From: Paenibacillus vietnamensis
GTDB lineage: Bacteria; Bacillota; Bacilli; Paenibacillales; Paenibacillaceae
DNA: 64,000 nt
NCBI RefSeq assembly: GCF_020169515.1
Contig: NZ_JAHMHW010000003.1
Coordinates: 186,001-250,000, forward strand
Direction: 5' to 3'
The notes beneath the pieces were generated by a model. It saw only the letters and a list, made by a program, of their open reading frames with translations, was not told the origin of the DNA and did no database searches. Within the stretch, counting starts at the first letter, position 1; every line of letters starts with the position of its first letter. The position numbers and the translations under genes were made by a program. Shown one piece after another: positions 43,015-51,721 of this stretch.

Positions 43015-44000
43015 TGCAGCCCTCCCCTTTCTTCCCCTCCGCCACCGTTCGGCTTCACCAAATGGACAATTTTGAACAGGCGTTTACCCGTTTTCATCGC
43101 CTCATGCTTTTGCGTGCCTGGCGCCTCCAGCCACTCCATCGTCCCTTCCCCGCTTCCGAAGGAGCCTCCGAGTGCATACAAACGGCTGTTCAGAGCCCGA
43201 TCTGCCGACAAAAGCACATTGTCCGTAATGTCGCGGCAAAGCGCGGTGCGGAAACCGAGCCTGCCCCAAAGCTCCTCGTAACGCAAAGCGTCCGGGGCAT
43301 CCATAATGTCCGCATACCATAACATCCCTCCGGGCTTCAACACCCTGTACGCTTCGGCAAAAAAACGGCCGATATTCGGATACAGGTGTGAGGATTCCAC
43401 ATTCAGCACAAAATCGCAGCACCCGCTCCGGACCGGAAGGCGTTCCGCGTCTCCGATGCAGTAATAAGCCTGCCGGTAGCGGTTGCTCCTATGGCAAAAC
43501 CCGATATTGGACGGCGTCAGATCGATGCCGACCACGCTGCCCGCGCGGTAGCTTTTGCACAGCTCCCTCACGTTGCCTCCCCGGCCGCAGCCGATCTCCA
43601 GCACGTCCTTCCCGACCACGTCCGCCGAACCGATAATTTCGCGCAGCAAGCGGACGAAGCTTTGGTTGACGCCCGGCAAGCCGGAATCGGCGCCGTCCTC
43701 CCGGGAAGCATATCCCCAGTTAATAAATGTAGAAAAGCGCGAGATTCCTTTCTCCTCAAGCGTGCGGTTAATCGCATCGTACACGCCCTGCACCGCAGCC
43801 TTCTGGACCGCGTCCGCAGACAAGTCTCGCTCTTCTGCCGACCCTTGCAGCCCTTCCGTCAGCATGTTCGGCAGTCCGTCCGCCATCGGATACCGCAGGC
43901 CGCAGGCCCGGCATGCCAACTCAACATCCGCGTATTCCAGGGCGGTCTTGCAATTCGTGCATGCAAGCTGAATCCCGGATAACGGCCATAAAACATCCAT
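43011..44000 (-). CDS. SAM-dependent methyltransferase with N-terminal zinc ribbon (paralogue 2)
   Basis: 329 residues with the same architecture as its neighbour: zinc ribbon CTNC and CRAC at about 15-45, RFSTFINWGYAS, motif I KDVLEIGCGRGGNVRELC, GIDLTPSNIGFC, GDAERLPVRSGCCDFVLNVESS and RVLKPGGMLWYADIMD. Shared runs such as LCKSYR, YCIGDAE and LKPGGM show a tandem duplication that has since diverged. The Ser/Asp after motif IV differ between the copies, so the substrates may differ. It starts 18 bases after the exporter permease gene. Confidence 0.85.
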   Translation of the reverse strand: MDVLWPLSGIQLACTNCKTALEYADVELACRACGLRYPMADGLPNMLTEGLQGSAEERDLSADAVQKAAVQGVYDAINRTLEEKGISRFSTFINWGYASREDGADSGLPGVNQSFVRLLREIIGSADVVGKDVLEIGCGRGGNVRELCKSYRAGSVVGIDLTPSNIGFCHRSNRYRQAYYCIGDAERLPVRSGCCDFVLNVESSHLYPNIGRFFAEAYRVLKPGGMLWYADIMDAPDALRYEELWGRLGFRTALCRDITDNVLLSADRALNSRLYALGGSFGSGEGTMEWLEAPGTQKHEAMKTGKRLFKIVHLVKPNGGGGEERGGLQ

Positions 44001-44018
44001 TCCTCGAAGCTCCTTTCG

Positions 44019-44831
44019 CTAGCCGCTGGCACTGCTGTAATTTTTTATCGCTTGCTTCCACATCTGGCGGACCGCAGCCAACAGAAGGACAGGCGCGAGC
44101 ACACCCCAAACCATCAGCCCGCCATCCAGCCGTCCCATCACCGTCATCGGAGCGAAATTCGTAATGACCAGAAAGGGCAGCACATACACGCCGATTCGTT
44201 GAATAAGCCGCGAGTAGATCGGCATCGGCATGTTGTTCGCATCCCAAATCGCGTAGAAGATGCCTGCCAGCCCTCCCGTATTGACGAACCAGAACGACAG
44301 AATCGACGGAATGATCATCAAGCCGTACGTAATCAGCAGAGCCGAAAGCAAATAAAACACAAAAATGGCGATATGATAAAAAGTGACGGGGATGCCGAGC
44401 GCATGCCAGCCGATGGCCACCATCGTAATGCCCGCCGCCAAATTCGGGATCGGCATGCCCAAGTCGATGTACCGGAGCGAAACGATAAACTGCAGCGATA
44501 CCGGCTTCACCATGAGCAGATCGAGCTCCCCCGTTCTGACATAGTCGGAAATGCGGACAAAATTCGTGAAAAACAAGCCCGCGTACAAGCCCGTCATCAT
44601 CGTATAAGTGCCTACGAACATCAAAATGCCGTCCGGCGTAATGTCGCCGATATGCAAATCCGTTTCATACACGACGACGACGTACAGCAGCTTGGAGAAC
44701 AAATAGGCGATTTCAACCGCAATGCCCAAAATAAAATTCGTGCGGTATTCCATTTGCGCGATAAAGCAGTTTTTGATAAACCGCAAATAAATTTGCAGAT
44801 AGCTTTTCATTGTGCCGTGCCACGCTTTCAA
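44019..44831 (-). CDS. ABC-2 type permease (ABC2_membrane_6 family), subunit 2
   Basis: 270 residues and six membrane helices. The N-terminal amphipathic start YLRFIKNCFIAQMEYRTNFILG and the late DARNMPMPIY-like loop (WDANNMPMPIYSRLIQRIGVYVLP) match the ABC-2 (DUF990-type) pair used in small-molecule export. It is paired with the next gene and the ATPase in consecutive order, with a 3-base gap. It forms half of a dimeric exporter for the cluster product (inference). Confidence 0.85.
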   Translation of the reverse strand: MKAWHGTMKSYLQIYLRFIKNCFIAQMEYRTNFILGIAVEIAYLFSKLLYVVVVYETDLHIGDITPDGILMFVGTYTMMTGLYAGLFFTNFVRISDYVRTGELDLLMVKPVSLQFIVSLRYIDLGMPIPNLAAGITMVAIGWHALGIPVTFYHIAIFVFYLLSALLITYGLMIIPSILSFWFVNTGGLAGIFYAIWDANNMPMPIYSRLIQRIGVYVLPFLVITNFAPMTVMGRLDGGLMVWGVLAPVLLLAAVRQMWKQAIKNYSSASG

Positions 44832-44834
44832 CGC

Positions 44835-45644
44835 TTAGCCCCCCAAGCCCAAATACTTTTTCAAGCCGATCCGCCATACCGCTTTCGAGACGAGCAGCAT
44901 CGCCGCAATCCAGAACGCCTGCATCAGCATCCCTTCCAGCACTTCATTTATCGCGAGCTTGCCGTTCAAGACGTTGGCCGGAAAATAAATCGTATACTTG
45001 AACGGCAGGCAGCTTAAAACCGCATTCGCCGTTTTGCCGAACACCTCGACCGGAAACACGCCGCCGCTTAGTATGATGACAAACAACCCCGTCATCTCGA
45101 AAAAATAAGATATTTCAGCCAGCCAAAAGGCGATAGCCGCGATCGTGTACGAAATGAGGAAATTCAGCACGAGCGACAGCGCGAGCACCCCCGCAAAGCA
45201 AGCCAAATTCGCCGCCGGAATGCGGATCTCGTACAGAGCGGAACAGTAGAACAGAACGGCGAATAATATGACAAGCATCACGCTGAAAAAGAACATTTTT
45301 TGCCCCAGCAGGGAAAAAAGCTTCAGCCCGAAATAGTCGGCCGGCTGCACCAGATGCTTGTTCAGCGAGCCGTTCTTAATGTCGGAGGCGATGACGTGAT
45401 CCATATTGGTGGCAACGATTTTGGTCACGACGGCCGCCATGATCGTATATAAAATCATCTCTTCGTACGTATAGCCGAAAAACTCGCCGTTATCCGATTG
45501 CCCGTAGACGGCCGTCCAGATGTAATATTGGATCATGATTGGAAAAAAAGCGCTGACCAGTGAAAAAATAAAGTCCGTCCGGTACTCCAGCGAAGCCTGA
45601 ACGCCCAACTTGAATACGCGCGTATATTTCATATAGAAGCTCAT
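44835..45644 (-). CDS. ABC-2 type permease (ABC2_membrane_6 family), subunit 1
   Basis: 269 residues and six helices. YTRVFKLGVQASLEYRTDFIFS at the start parallels the other subunit's YRTNFIL element. The motif IASDIKNGSLNKHLVQPADYFGLKL and the end LSCLPFKYTIYFPANVL are typical. The stop codon and the ATPase frame overlap by 4 bases. Confidence 0.85.
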   Translation of the reverse strand: MSFYMKYTRVFKLGVQASLEYRTDFIFSLVSAFFPIMIQYYIWTAVYGQSDNGEFFGYTYEEMILYTIMAAVVTKIVATNMDHVIASDIKNGSLNKHLVQPADYFGLKLFSLLGQKMFFFSVMLVILFAVLFYCSALYEIRIPAANLACFAGVLALSLVLNFLISYTIAAIAFWLAEISYFFEMTGLFVIILSGGVFPVEVFGKTANAVLSCLPFKYTIYFPANVLNGKLAINEVLEGMLMQAFWIAAMLLVSKAVWRIGLKKYLGLGG

Positions 45645-46660
45645 ACAGGAATCTTCCTGTCGTAAAGCGAGACGATCACTTCCTCGATCGGCTTCTCTTC
45701 AATCGTGATGTCCTCAACCGGGAACAGCTCCAGAAGCTCCCTGGATATCGCATTGATTTGCCCCTTGGCGATTTCAAGCGTCGCCTGATAGCCGTCCGAC
45801 TGCCTGACGGTTCCGAATGCTCCGAGACCGTCCGGATCGACGTAATCGGCGAATTTCAGCTTCACGATTTTGGAGCCGGCCGACGCGCCGTTTACCTGAT
45901 TCAAGCTGCCGTCGTACACAAGCCGGCCGTCGTTAATAATAAGCGCTCTTTGACATAAATCCTGAATGTCCTTCATGTAGTGGCTCGTCAAAATAATCGT
46001 CGTGCGGTGATGCTCGTTATAGTAAGCCAGAAATTCACGGACGCGCTTCTGTGTCACGACATCCAGCCCGATCGTCGGCTCGTCCAGAAACAGCAGCTCC
46101 GGCTTATGAATAAGCGCGGCGATCAGCTCCATTTTCATCCGCTCGCCCAAGGACAGTCGCCTGACCTGCACGTTCAGCACATGCGAAACGTCAAGCAGCT
46201 CGACCAGCTCATCCAGCGTACGGCGGTAAGCCTGCTCCTCCACCTGATATATATACCGGTTCAGCAGGATCGATTCGGCCGCAGGCAAATCCGCCCACAG
46301 CTGGCTCTTCTGGCCCATGACGATCGCAAAACGTTTCTTGAACTCCTTCTTCCTCTCGTAAGGCTTATATCCGAGCACGGACAAATGGCCGCCGGTCGGA
46401 TGCAGAATGCCGGAGAGCATTTTCAGGGTCGTCGTCTTGCCCGCCCCGTTCGGCCCGAGAAACGCGACCATTTCCCCTTGGCCGATCGAGAACGAGATGT
46501 CCCTGACCGCATGCTTCGTCAACGTTTTACGATATACGAGGTTCTTGAGCGAGTTCAGCACCCCCACTTCCTTCGTATAATAAGTGAAATCCTTCGTCAA
46601 ACCTTCCACTCTGATCGCTTCCAAGCGCCTCATCGCCTCCCTTTGATGGAATTCCGGCAT
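45641..46660 (-). CDS. ABC transporter ATP-binding protein (export, NatA/DrrA type)
   Basis: 339 residues. Walker A GPNGAGKTTTLKMLSG, Q-loop region VMGQKSQLWADLP, signature LSLGERMKMELIAALI and Walker B LLFLDEPTIGLD, followed by a switch His in ILTSHYMKD. The C-terminal 80 residues (VKLKFADYVDPDG onward) form the regulatory domain of this subfamily. A start at the TAATG overlap with the radical SAM gene (46660) is used; ATG 46633 preceded by AAAGGGAGG is also possible. With the two permeases it makes a complete exporter. Confidence 0.92.
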   Translation of the reverse strand: MPEFHQREAMRRLEAIRVEGLTKDFTYYTKEVGVLNSLKNLVYRKTLTKHAVRDISFSIGQGEMVAFLGPNGAGKTTTLKMLSGILHPTGGHLSVLGYKPYERKKEFKKRFAIVMGQKSQLWADLPAAESILLNRYIYQVEEQAYRRTLDELVELLDVSHVLNVQVRRLSLGERMKMELIAALIHKPELLFLDEPTIGLDVVTQKRVREFLAYYNEHHRTTIILTSHYMKDIQDLCQRALIINDGRLVYDGSLNQVNGASAGSKIVKLKFADYVDPDGLGAFGTVRQSDGYQATLEIAKGQINAISRELLELFPVEDITIEEKPIEEVIVSLYDRKIPV

Positions 46661-47829
46661 TATCTGCCGTAATGATAGAGCAGGCCGCAGCGCGAGCAGA
46701 CCGGCATTAAGCCGCAGGACAGCAGCTCGCGGTGCTTGCCGTAATTTTCACCGTGCCAGACCTCTTTGACCGGCGTCTCACTAATATTGCCGACGGCGAG
46801 CTCGGGGAAAAACTTGCAAGGAGTCACGCTGCCGCCCGGAAGCACGTCCATTCTCGTCGAAATCGCCAGGCATTCCTTCCGGTTCATTCCCGTCCTCTGG
46901 ATGCCCAGGACGAAATCCGAAATTTCGTCCTGCTCCAGCGCAGGCATGAACCGGACCCGGCTGCTCCATGTATGCTCCGAGACGCGCCTGACCTCCTCCT
47001 TCAGCAGTTCGATATTCTCCGGCGAAATCCGATAAGTGAACGAGTGCCAGCTGCAGCGCCCTTGCGGGAGCGGATCCAGCCAGCTGAATTCCTTCATATA
47101 CAGCTCGTCCATTTCCGAAGCCGAATCGGGTGAAATATACCACGGATATACAAAGTAGACGGAATCTATACCCAGCTCCTCGAAAAACTTCATGAAGTCA
47201 AACAGCTTCGTAGTCATCCCGTCGTTCATCGTGAGGCTGACCGATACCTTCCCTTTGAAAATGCCCTGCCGCTGCAGCTCCAGCAGCCGCTCGACGGCCT
47301 GAACGACCTTCCTGTAGGTTCCCTTGCCCCGAATCGCATCGTTCTCCGCTTCGAAGCCCTCCAGGCTGACCAGGATAACGAGCCCTTCGCCGATCTTCAG
47401 CAGCGAATCCAGATTCTTCTCCAGCAGAACGGCGTTCGTGCAGATCGTAACTGTACGTTGATCCTTTTCCAGCAAATCCGCAAGCTGCGGAAATTGGCTG
47501 TAATAGAGCGGCTCTCCTCCCCAAAGATACAGCTTCGATTTTTTCTCACGGGTGAACGCCAGCAGCTTCTCGATCAGCTCGATCTCGATTTCCTTCTTCT
47601 GCTCCTCCTTCGCCATCGCATGGTGGAAGCCGTCCTCGTTCCATTCGTAGCAGTGCTTGCAGCGCAGGTTGCAGCCGTTGTTCAGCTTGATCCCGATATC
47701 CTCCGGAACCTCCATCGCGTAACGCTTGTCCGCAGCCCGCTGCCGGCTGGCGCGGGACATGTTCATGATCGTGCGTTTCAGGTCGTGAAACACGCGCTCG
47801 TCGAACGTTTTAGTCGTCTTTGGCTGCAT
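46660..47829 (-). CDS. Radical SAM protein with SPASM domain
   Basis: 389 residues. The CX3CX2C motif for the radical SAM cluster is CNLRCKHC (Cys53, Cys57, Cys60 from ATG 47829). GGEPLYYSQFPQL is the SAM-binding glycine motif. The C-terminus has six Cys (KECLAI, TPCKFF, SCGLMPVCSRCG) and the SPASM phrases VLPGGSVTPCKFFPELAVGN and KEVWHGENY. SPASM enzymes hold one or two extra FeS clusters and include BtrN-type dehydrogenases and RiPP maturases. No precursor peptide is visible nearby, so a small-molecule oxidation is favoured. The ATG is preceded by GGAGGG; it overlaps the glycosyltransferase by 20 bases. Confidence 0.9.
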   Translation of the reverse strand: MQPKTTKTFDERVFHDLKRTIMNMSRASRQRAADKRYAMEVPEDIGIKLNNGCNLRCKHCYEWNEDGFHHAMAKEEQKKEIEIELIEKLLAFTREKKSKLYLWGGEPLYYSQFPQLADLLEKDQRTVTICTNAVLLEKNLDSLLKIGEGLVILVSLEGFEAENDAIRGKGTYRKVVQAVERLLELQRQGIFKGKVSVSLTMNDGMTTKLFDFMKFFEELGIDSVYFVYPWYISPDSASEMDELYMKEFSWLDPLPQGRCSWHSFTYRISPENIELLKEEVRRVSEHTWSSRVRFMPALEQDEISDFVLGIQRTGMNRKECLAISTRMDVLPGGSVTPCKFFPELAVGNISETPVKEVWHGENYGKHRELLSCGLMPVCSRCGLLYHYGR

Positions 47830-48913
47830 CGCCAATCCCTCCGTATTCGATCAAATAATGGTTTGCCCGTACCAGATTTTCGTGCAAGTCCTCGAGCATA
47901 TCGACCGCAAAGCCCCCGTCCTTCCAATCCTCGTACCGGATGCCGAAGCCCTGTTTGATCCAGTAATCCGCGTTGCTCGCTTCATGCTTGCCGAACGGCT
48001 CGAGGAAGACGAGCGGAGTTGCGGCGGCGAGCGATTCCATCAGGGAATAGCCTCCCGGCTTGCTGATAATCGCGGCCGAACGGCGGATGACATCGAATAG
48101 GGGCGGGTATTTCTCTTGATTCCCGTAGCTTGGTGCATGTCCGTCCGCCAGCCGGGCAAGCGGCGGGAACTGCATGCGGCCCTCCTCATTCTTCACCCAC
48201 GGGCTCCAGTCGGGATCGTTTCTGAAATATTGAATCTGCTCGTGCGGAATAATGTCTTCGTCGTAATAGGCGAGCATATCCAGACGTTTGCCTGCCTCCA
48301 GCAGCTCGCGGGCGGCCGTCCGGTACGTGCCGATCCCCCAGCCTCCGCCGTGAATCAAATACCGCTCCTCCCGCTCGCCCAACGGGATCGGCGCCTCTTC
48401 GGTAATCGCGATGCGCCGGGACATCCCGCCGCCCGAAGGGTCATAGAACCAGACATGTCCGAACCCGCCGCCTCTGTCCCCGTATACCGAATAAGAAGGA
48501 GTAAGCGAAGCGTCCAGATGTAAAAAATCAACCGACAGCCGCGTTTCTCCGGCTTCGCGCTCATACTGCTCGAGCACGGGCAGCCAAAAGCCCGTCGCGG
48601 AAATGAACCGGGTCCGCTTCTCCCGCTTCCACGTATCCAGCAGCAGCCTGACCTTGGACGGATCCAGGCAATCCGAAATGTCGCGGGCCAACTGGGCTCC
48701 TTTCCTGGCCACAGCAAAGCTGTCATGGAACGCTTTTTTGTACACGGCCACCTTTTGTTTAATGGGATCGAAATACAAATCCTCCAGCACGTTTACCTCC
48801 GAAGGGATGCCTCTACGGCCGAGCCGGCGGCTCAGCTGTACGACGGGCACATAGACGCCGAGCGAATTGCCGGAGCCGAGCAGGGTGACCGTTTCTGCTG
48901 CCCCGTTAGTCAT
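47810..48913 (-). CDS. GT28-like glycosyltransferase (GT-B fold)
   Basis: 367 residues. The N-terminal Rossmann start TVTLLGSGNSLGVYVPVVQLS, and a C-terminal donor-binding signature ISKPGGYSLMESLAAATPLV with FLEPFGKHEASNADYW, correspond to the GT28/MGDG-synthase type (GGxS-E and Gln/Asn positions). The middle carries a FDGFGH-like loop that I cannot assign. It probably transfers a hexose or amino sugar, which the adjacent PIG-L enzyme could then deacetylate (inference). It overlaps both neighbours by 8 to 20 bases. Confidence 0.75.
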   Translation of the reverse strand: MTNGAAETVTLLGSGNSLGVYVPVVQLSRRLGRRGIPSEVNVLEDLYFDPIKQKVAVYKKAFHDSFAVARKGAQLARDISDCLDPSKVRLLLDTWKREKRTRFISATGFWLPVLEQYEREAGETRLSVDFLHLDASLTPSYSVYGDRGGGFGHVWFYDPSGGGMSRRIAITEEAPIPLGEREERYLIHGGGWGIGTYRTAARELLEAGKRLDMLAYYDEDIIPHEQIQYFRNDPDWSPWVKNEEGRMQFPPLARLADGHAPSYGNQEKYPPLFDVIRRSAAIISKPGGYSLMESLAAATPLVFLEPFGKHEASNADYWIKQGFGIRYEDWKDGGFAVDMLEDLHENLVRANHYLIEYGGIGDAAKDD

Positions 48914-50234
48914 ACCATCTCCCCCCTTTACGCTCGAAGCTCATCTTCATCCGCTCCAGGTAAGCGTCCGCTTCCGCGTCGTCATCGGCGACGACCGACA
49001 TGTACAGCCTGCCTTTGCATAGGCCGCCGCCGGGCTCCGGGAATGCCGGTTCATAGGAATGTGCGTTCACGAGAAGAGTCGCAGAGGACAGCGGAACGAT
49101 CCCGTTCCCCTTGCGGTTTGGGTACAGCAAATGCTCCCGCTTCAGCTCGCTCAGCCATGCCTCGTAATCAAACGGGAGGCGGAAGCCGAGAGAGCGGAAG
49201 GTCAAAAAGCCCTTTTTCCCGCTGTCCGCAAGCACCCTGTCCAATCCGTGATTGATAAAACCCATCGAATGCCGGGCATTGACCTCCACGATCGGCACGA
49301 CCGTCCCGTCCCGCAGCGACATCGAATCGATGCATACCGGACCGAAATAGCCGTCGCGGTACAAGCCGTCCGCCGCCTGCATCATCACGTCGAAGTACCC
49401 CGTCCGCTTCAAGGACTCCAGCTCCTCTTCCGTCGCCGATACCGAGCCCAAATAAGCAAACTGTCTATTCACCATCTTCTGTATACTGACGAACCGGAAC
49501 CGGCCGTACGCATCGATTTCGAATTGGCAGGAAAAATCTCTTTCCACAGGCAAATAGGGCTCAAGGACAAAGGCGGTGCTGCAGCCCGCTTCTTCCTGCC
49601 TCCATATATAAGCGGCCGCACGGTTCAAAGCTTGTATCGATTGAATGAGCATATTGCCTTTGCCCGATACGCCGTAAGGATCCTTAATCAGCAGCGCTCC
49701 GTATTGCTGCAGCAGCTCGCCGCCCGCAGCCTTCAGCTCCTGTGAGGAATAGACAGGCTTCCCGCGGGTTTGTCCGAACATCGTAAGGTTCAAGCGGGTC
49801 GAATAGATTTTGGAATTGACAAGCTTAACCGCTTCGAGGGAAGGAAGCTCAGGTCCCCATCCGTATTTGGCGGCGGCCTCAAGGGTCCCCGGAACAACCG
49901 AGAAAGGGATCAGCCGGCTGTACACCGCAAGCTCCTTCCCGCGAACGTTATCGCTTGCGAGAGCCTCGAACACATGGCCCCCGGTCTCCTCCGCTTTCAA
50001 GCTGTAATGCATGAACGGGAAGCCGATGCGCGCCAAATAAGCTTTATGTGCCTCCTCCATCGGGAATCGGGTAACCAGTGCATCGCCTTCGGAGCATAAC
50101 GGAAACAGAAGCTCGTCCATGGCCGCAACGATCCTCTCCCTCTCCCGGTCATGGAGGGCGGGTAGACGCGACATCCGGACGTCTCTCCAATGAGCTTCCG
50201 AATCGAATGTTCCGGCTGCAAGCGCGTTAACCAA
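48906..50234 (-). CDS. ATP-grasp ligase
   Basis: 442 residues. The ATP-grasp elements are: Lys at about 184 in ALLIKDPYGVSGKGNML, Glu224 in FVLEPYLPVERDFSCQFEID, a Mg-binding Asp in CIDSMSLRDGTVVPI and EVNARHSMGF with Glu and Asn ligands to Mg-ATP. The N-terminal 110 residues are a pre-ATP-grasp region without recognisable family. Such enzymes form an acyl-phosphate and join it to an amine or thiol; BtrJ in butirosin loads Glu onto an ACP. It begins within the last bases of the ACP gene, so ACP loading is the best guess here. Confidence 0.8.
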   Translation of the reverse strand: MVNALAAGTFDSEAHWRDVRMSRLPALHDRERERIVAAMDELLFPLCSEGDALVTRFPMEEAHKAYLARIGFPFMHYSLKAEETGGHVFEALASDNVRGKELAVYSRLIPFSVVPGTLEAAAKYGWGPELPSLEAVKLVNSKIYSTRLNLTMFGQTRGKPVYSSQELKAAGGELLQQYGALLIKDPYGVSGKGNMLIQSIQALNRAAAYIWRQEEAGCSTAFVLEPYLPVERDFSCQFEIDAYGRFRFVSIQKMVNRQFAYLGSVSATEEELESLKRTGYFDVMMQAADGLYRDGYFGPVCIDSMSLRDGTVVPIVEVNARHSMGFINHGLDRVLADSGKKGFLTFRSLGFRLPFDYEAWLSELKREHLLYPNRKGNGIVPLSSATLLVNAHSYEPAFPEPGGGLCKGRLYMSVVADDDAEADAYLERMKMSFERKGGRWYD

Positions 50235-50475
50235 CCTTTTTCTCCATGCCGTTTAGAAAGGCCATGAACTTGTCTACGGAAAGCAAGCAGCTGTAGTCCA
50301 AATCCTCGTAGACGATTTCCACGTTGAAGCGGTCCTCTACCTCAAGGATAAAATTGATCATTTGCAGCGAATCCAGCCCGACCTCGTTAATCAAGTCGCT
50401 AGCCGGCGTAAGGGTTTCCCGGTAAGCTTCGTTTTCCTTTACGCTTACAATAATGTCTTTAATAATTTCAAACAT
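50227..50475 (-). CDS. Acyl carrier protein (ACP-1 of the cluster)
   Basis: 82 residues. EVGLDSLQMINFILEVEDRFNV contains the DSL phosphopantetheine-attachment Ser (Ser in GLDSLQ) followed by the acidic helix II. The fold length matches a free-standing type II ACP. ATG 50475 follows AGGAGGAATAATCATT; the 12-residue upstream extension is not supported. It starts the operon and overlaps the ATP-grasp gene by 8 bases, a pairing also seen for BtrI-BtrJ. Confidence 0.88.
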   Translation of the reverse strand: MFEIIKDIIVSVKENEAYRETLTPASDLINEVGLDSLQMINFILEVEDRFNVEIVYEDLDYSCLLSVDKFMAFLNGMEKKVG

Positions 50476-50504
50476 AATGATTATTCCTCCTAGGAAAATA
50501 TTAT

Positions 50505-50533
50505 TTTTCATATTAAAGTCAATATAGTATATT
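50505..50533 (+). promoter_or_regulatory. Promoter of the PIG-L gene in an AT-rich divergent region
   Basis: TTTTCA, 17-base spacer, TATATT. The 50476-50564 space is strikingly AT-rich compared with its GC-rich neighbours and must serve both the plus-strand deacetylase and the minus-strand operon. I could not place a clear minus-strand promoter within it. Confidence 0.5.
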
Positions 50534-50564
50534 ATTAGAAATTAAAATTCATAGAGGTGTTCGA

Positions 50565-51386
50565 ATGAATCATCATTATTTGTTTATTTCCGCGCATTTA
50601 GATGATGCTGTGATAAGCTGCGGCGACTATATTTACGGGCTTGTTCAACATGGGAGCAAGGTTACGATCGCAACGGTATTCACGGGCATGGGCTCGGAAT
50701 TATCTATGCTGGCCAGAATCATCCACAAAAAATTCGGGCTCGGAGCGGATACGATGGGCGTACGTCGATTGGAGGATATTCGTGCTGCGGAAGCGCTCGG
50801 CGCAAGCGTCCTGCATTTGGGATTGCTGGAATGCATCTATCGGAAAAACAAGGATGGCAGCCCCGTATACGGCAAGCTGCACAATCTCTTCGATACGGAT
50901 TGGAGGAATGAAGCCGGGGTGCTGGAAGAGATCGTTAAGGTCATGACGGAACAGATTGGCTTTAATCGCTATGATGCCGTCTTCGTGCCGCTTGGCATCG
51001 GCAGGCATGTCGATCACCGCCTGGTGCGGGAGGCTGCCGAGCAGGCCCGGCTCAGATCGGGATTCCATGCGCAAATCGACTTTATGTACTATGAAGATTT
51101 GCCCTACTTGTGCTACAAACGGGACATAAGCTGGCAATCCGAGCTTGCCGGCGGTCTGCATGCCAGAAATGTCTTGCTGACAAGAAACGGCCTGAAGGCG
51201 AAGATCCATGCCGTTCTGCACTACCGCTCCCAGATCGGCCTGCTGTGGCCGTCAAAATATGGCATGCTGAAGATGCTGGCGGGACATGCCAGGTCCAAAA
51301 GAGAGAACGAATCCGGTTCCTATTGGATGACCTTATACGCCTCAGGCGCCGGGGATCCCGTCCCTCATTTCGGGAGCGTTAAGTAA
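50565..51386 (+). CDS. PIG-L (LmbE) family N-deacetylase
   Basis: 273 residues. The zinc motif AHLDDAVISCGDYIYG is a variant of the family's AHPDDE, and GRHVDHRLVREAA provides the second zinc His set. GVRRLEDIRAAEALGAS is the following family signature. The enzymes hydrolyse N-acetyl groups from GlcNAc conjugates (mycothiol, teicoplanin, butirosin pathways). The motif's Pro to Leu and Glu to Ala changes are unusual; the Asp pair and His remain. It is the only plus-strand gene inside the cluster and is transcribed divergently from the operon. Confidence 0.85.
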   Translation: MNHHYLFISAHLDDAVISCGDYIYGLVQHGSKVTIATVFTGMGSELSMLARIIHKKFGLGADTMGVRRLEDIRAAEALGASVLHLGLLECIYRKNKDGSPVYGKLHNLFDTDWRNEAGVLEEIVKVMTEQIGFNRYDAVFVPLGIGRHVDHRLVREAAEQARLRSGFHAQIDFMYYEDLPYLCYKRDISWQSELAGGLHARNVLLTRNGLKAKIHAVLHYRSQIGLLWPSKYGMLKMLAGHARSKRENESGSYWMTLYASGAGDPVPHFGSVK

Positions 51387-51418
51387 TCGGATCGGACGTC
51401 TCCCTTACAATGCTCTCG

Positions 51419-51685
51419 TTATGTGGGCTGTTCATTCGACTCCCTCGCGATTGTCTCGGCCAGAGTCGCTGCCGTTATCCCGTCATCGTCGATATGGCCG
51501 AGCAGCTCGTCCGGCAGCGTAATTCCGAAGCGCCCTTCGAGCTCGACGATCAGCTCGACGACCTGGACGGACTCCAGCTTCAGCCATACTTCGCGGAGCG
51601 GAGTATCCGGCTTGACGGACGCTCCGTCTGCAGCCTTACTCTCTATCATGCGGATTACCTCCCCGATAACGTTTAAGTCTCCCAT
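51419..51685 (-). CDS. Acyl carrier protein (ACP-2 of the cluster)
   Basis: 88 residues. The attachment motif is LESVQVVELIVELEGRFG, with Ser in place of the usual DSL context, and is followed by TLPDELLGHIDDDGITAATLAETI, an ACP fold. The start has an almost perfect site, AAAGGAGGTGACGCATTC then ATG. It is distinct from ACP-1, so the pathway may run on two carriers. It lies 36 bases after the BtrH-like gene and shares its direction. Confidence 0.82.
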   Translation of the reverse strand: MGDLNVIGEVIRMIESKAADGASVKPDTPLREVWLKLESVQVVELIVELEGRFGITLPDELLGHIDDDGITAATLAETIARESNEQPT

Positions 51686-51721
51686 GAATGCGTCACCTCC
51701 TTTTTTTCATAGACTCGGAAT

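Noticed and set aside
50495..50522. Minus-strand promoter TTGACT, 16 bases, TATTTT for the ACP-1 operon
   Set aside because: It would place the start of transcription on or within the ribosome binding site, so it cannot give a normal leader.
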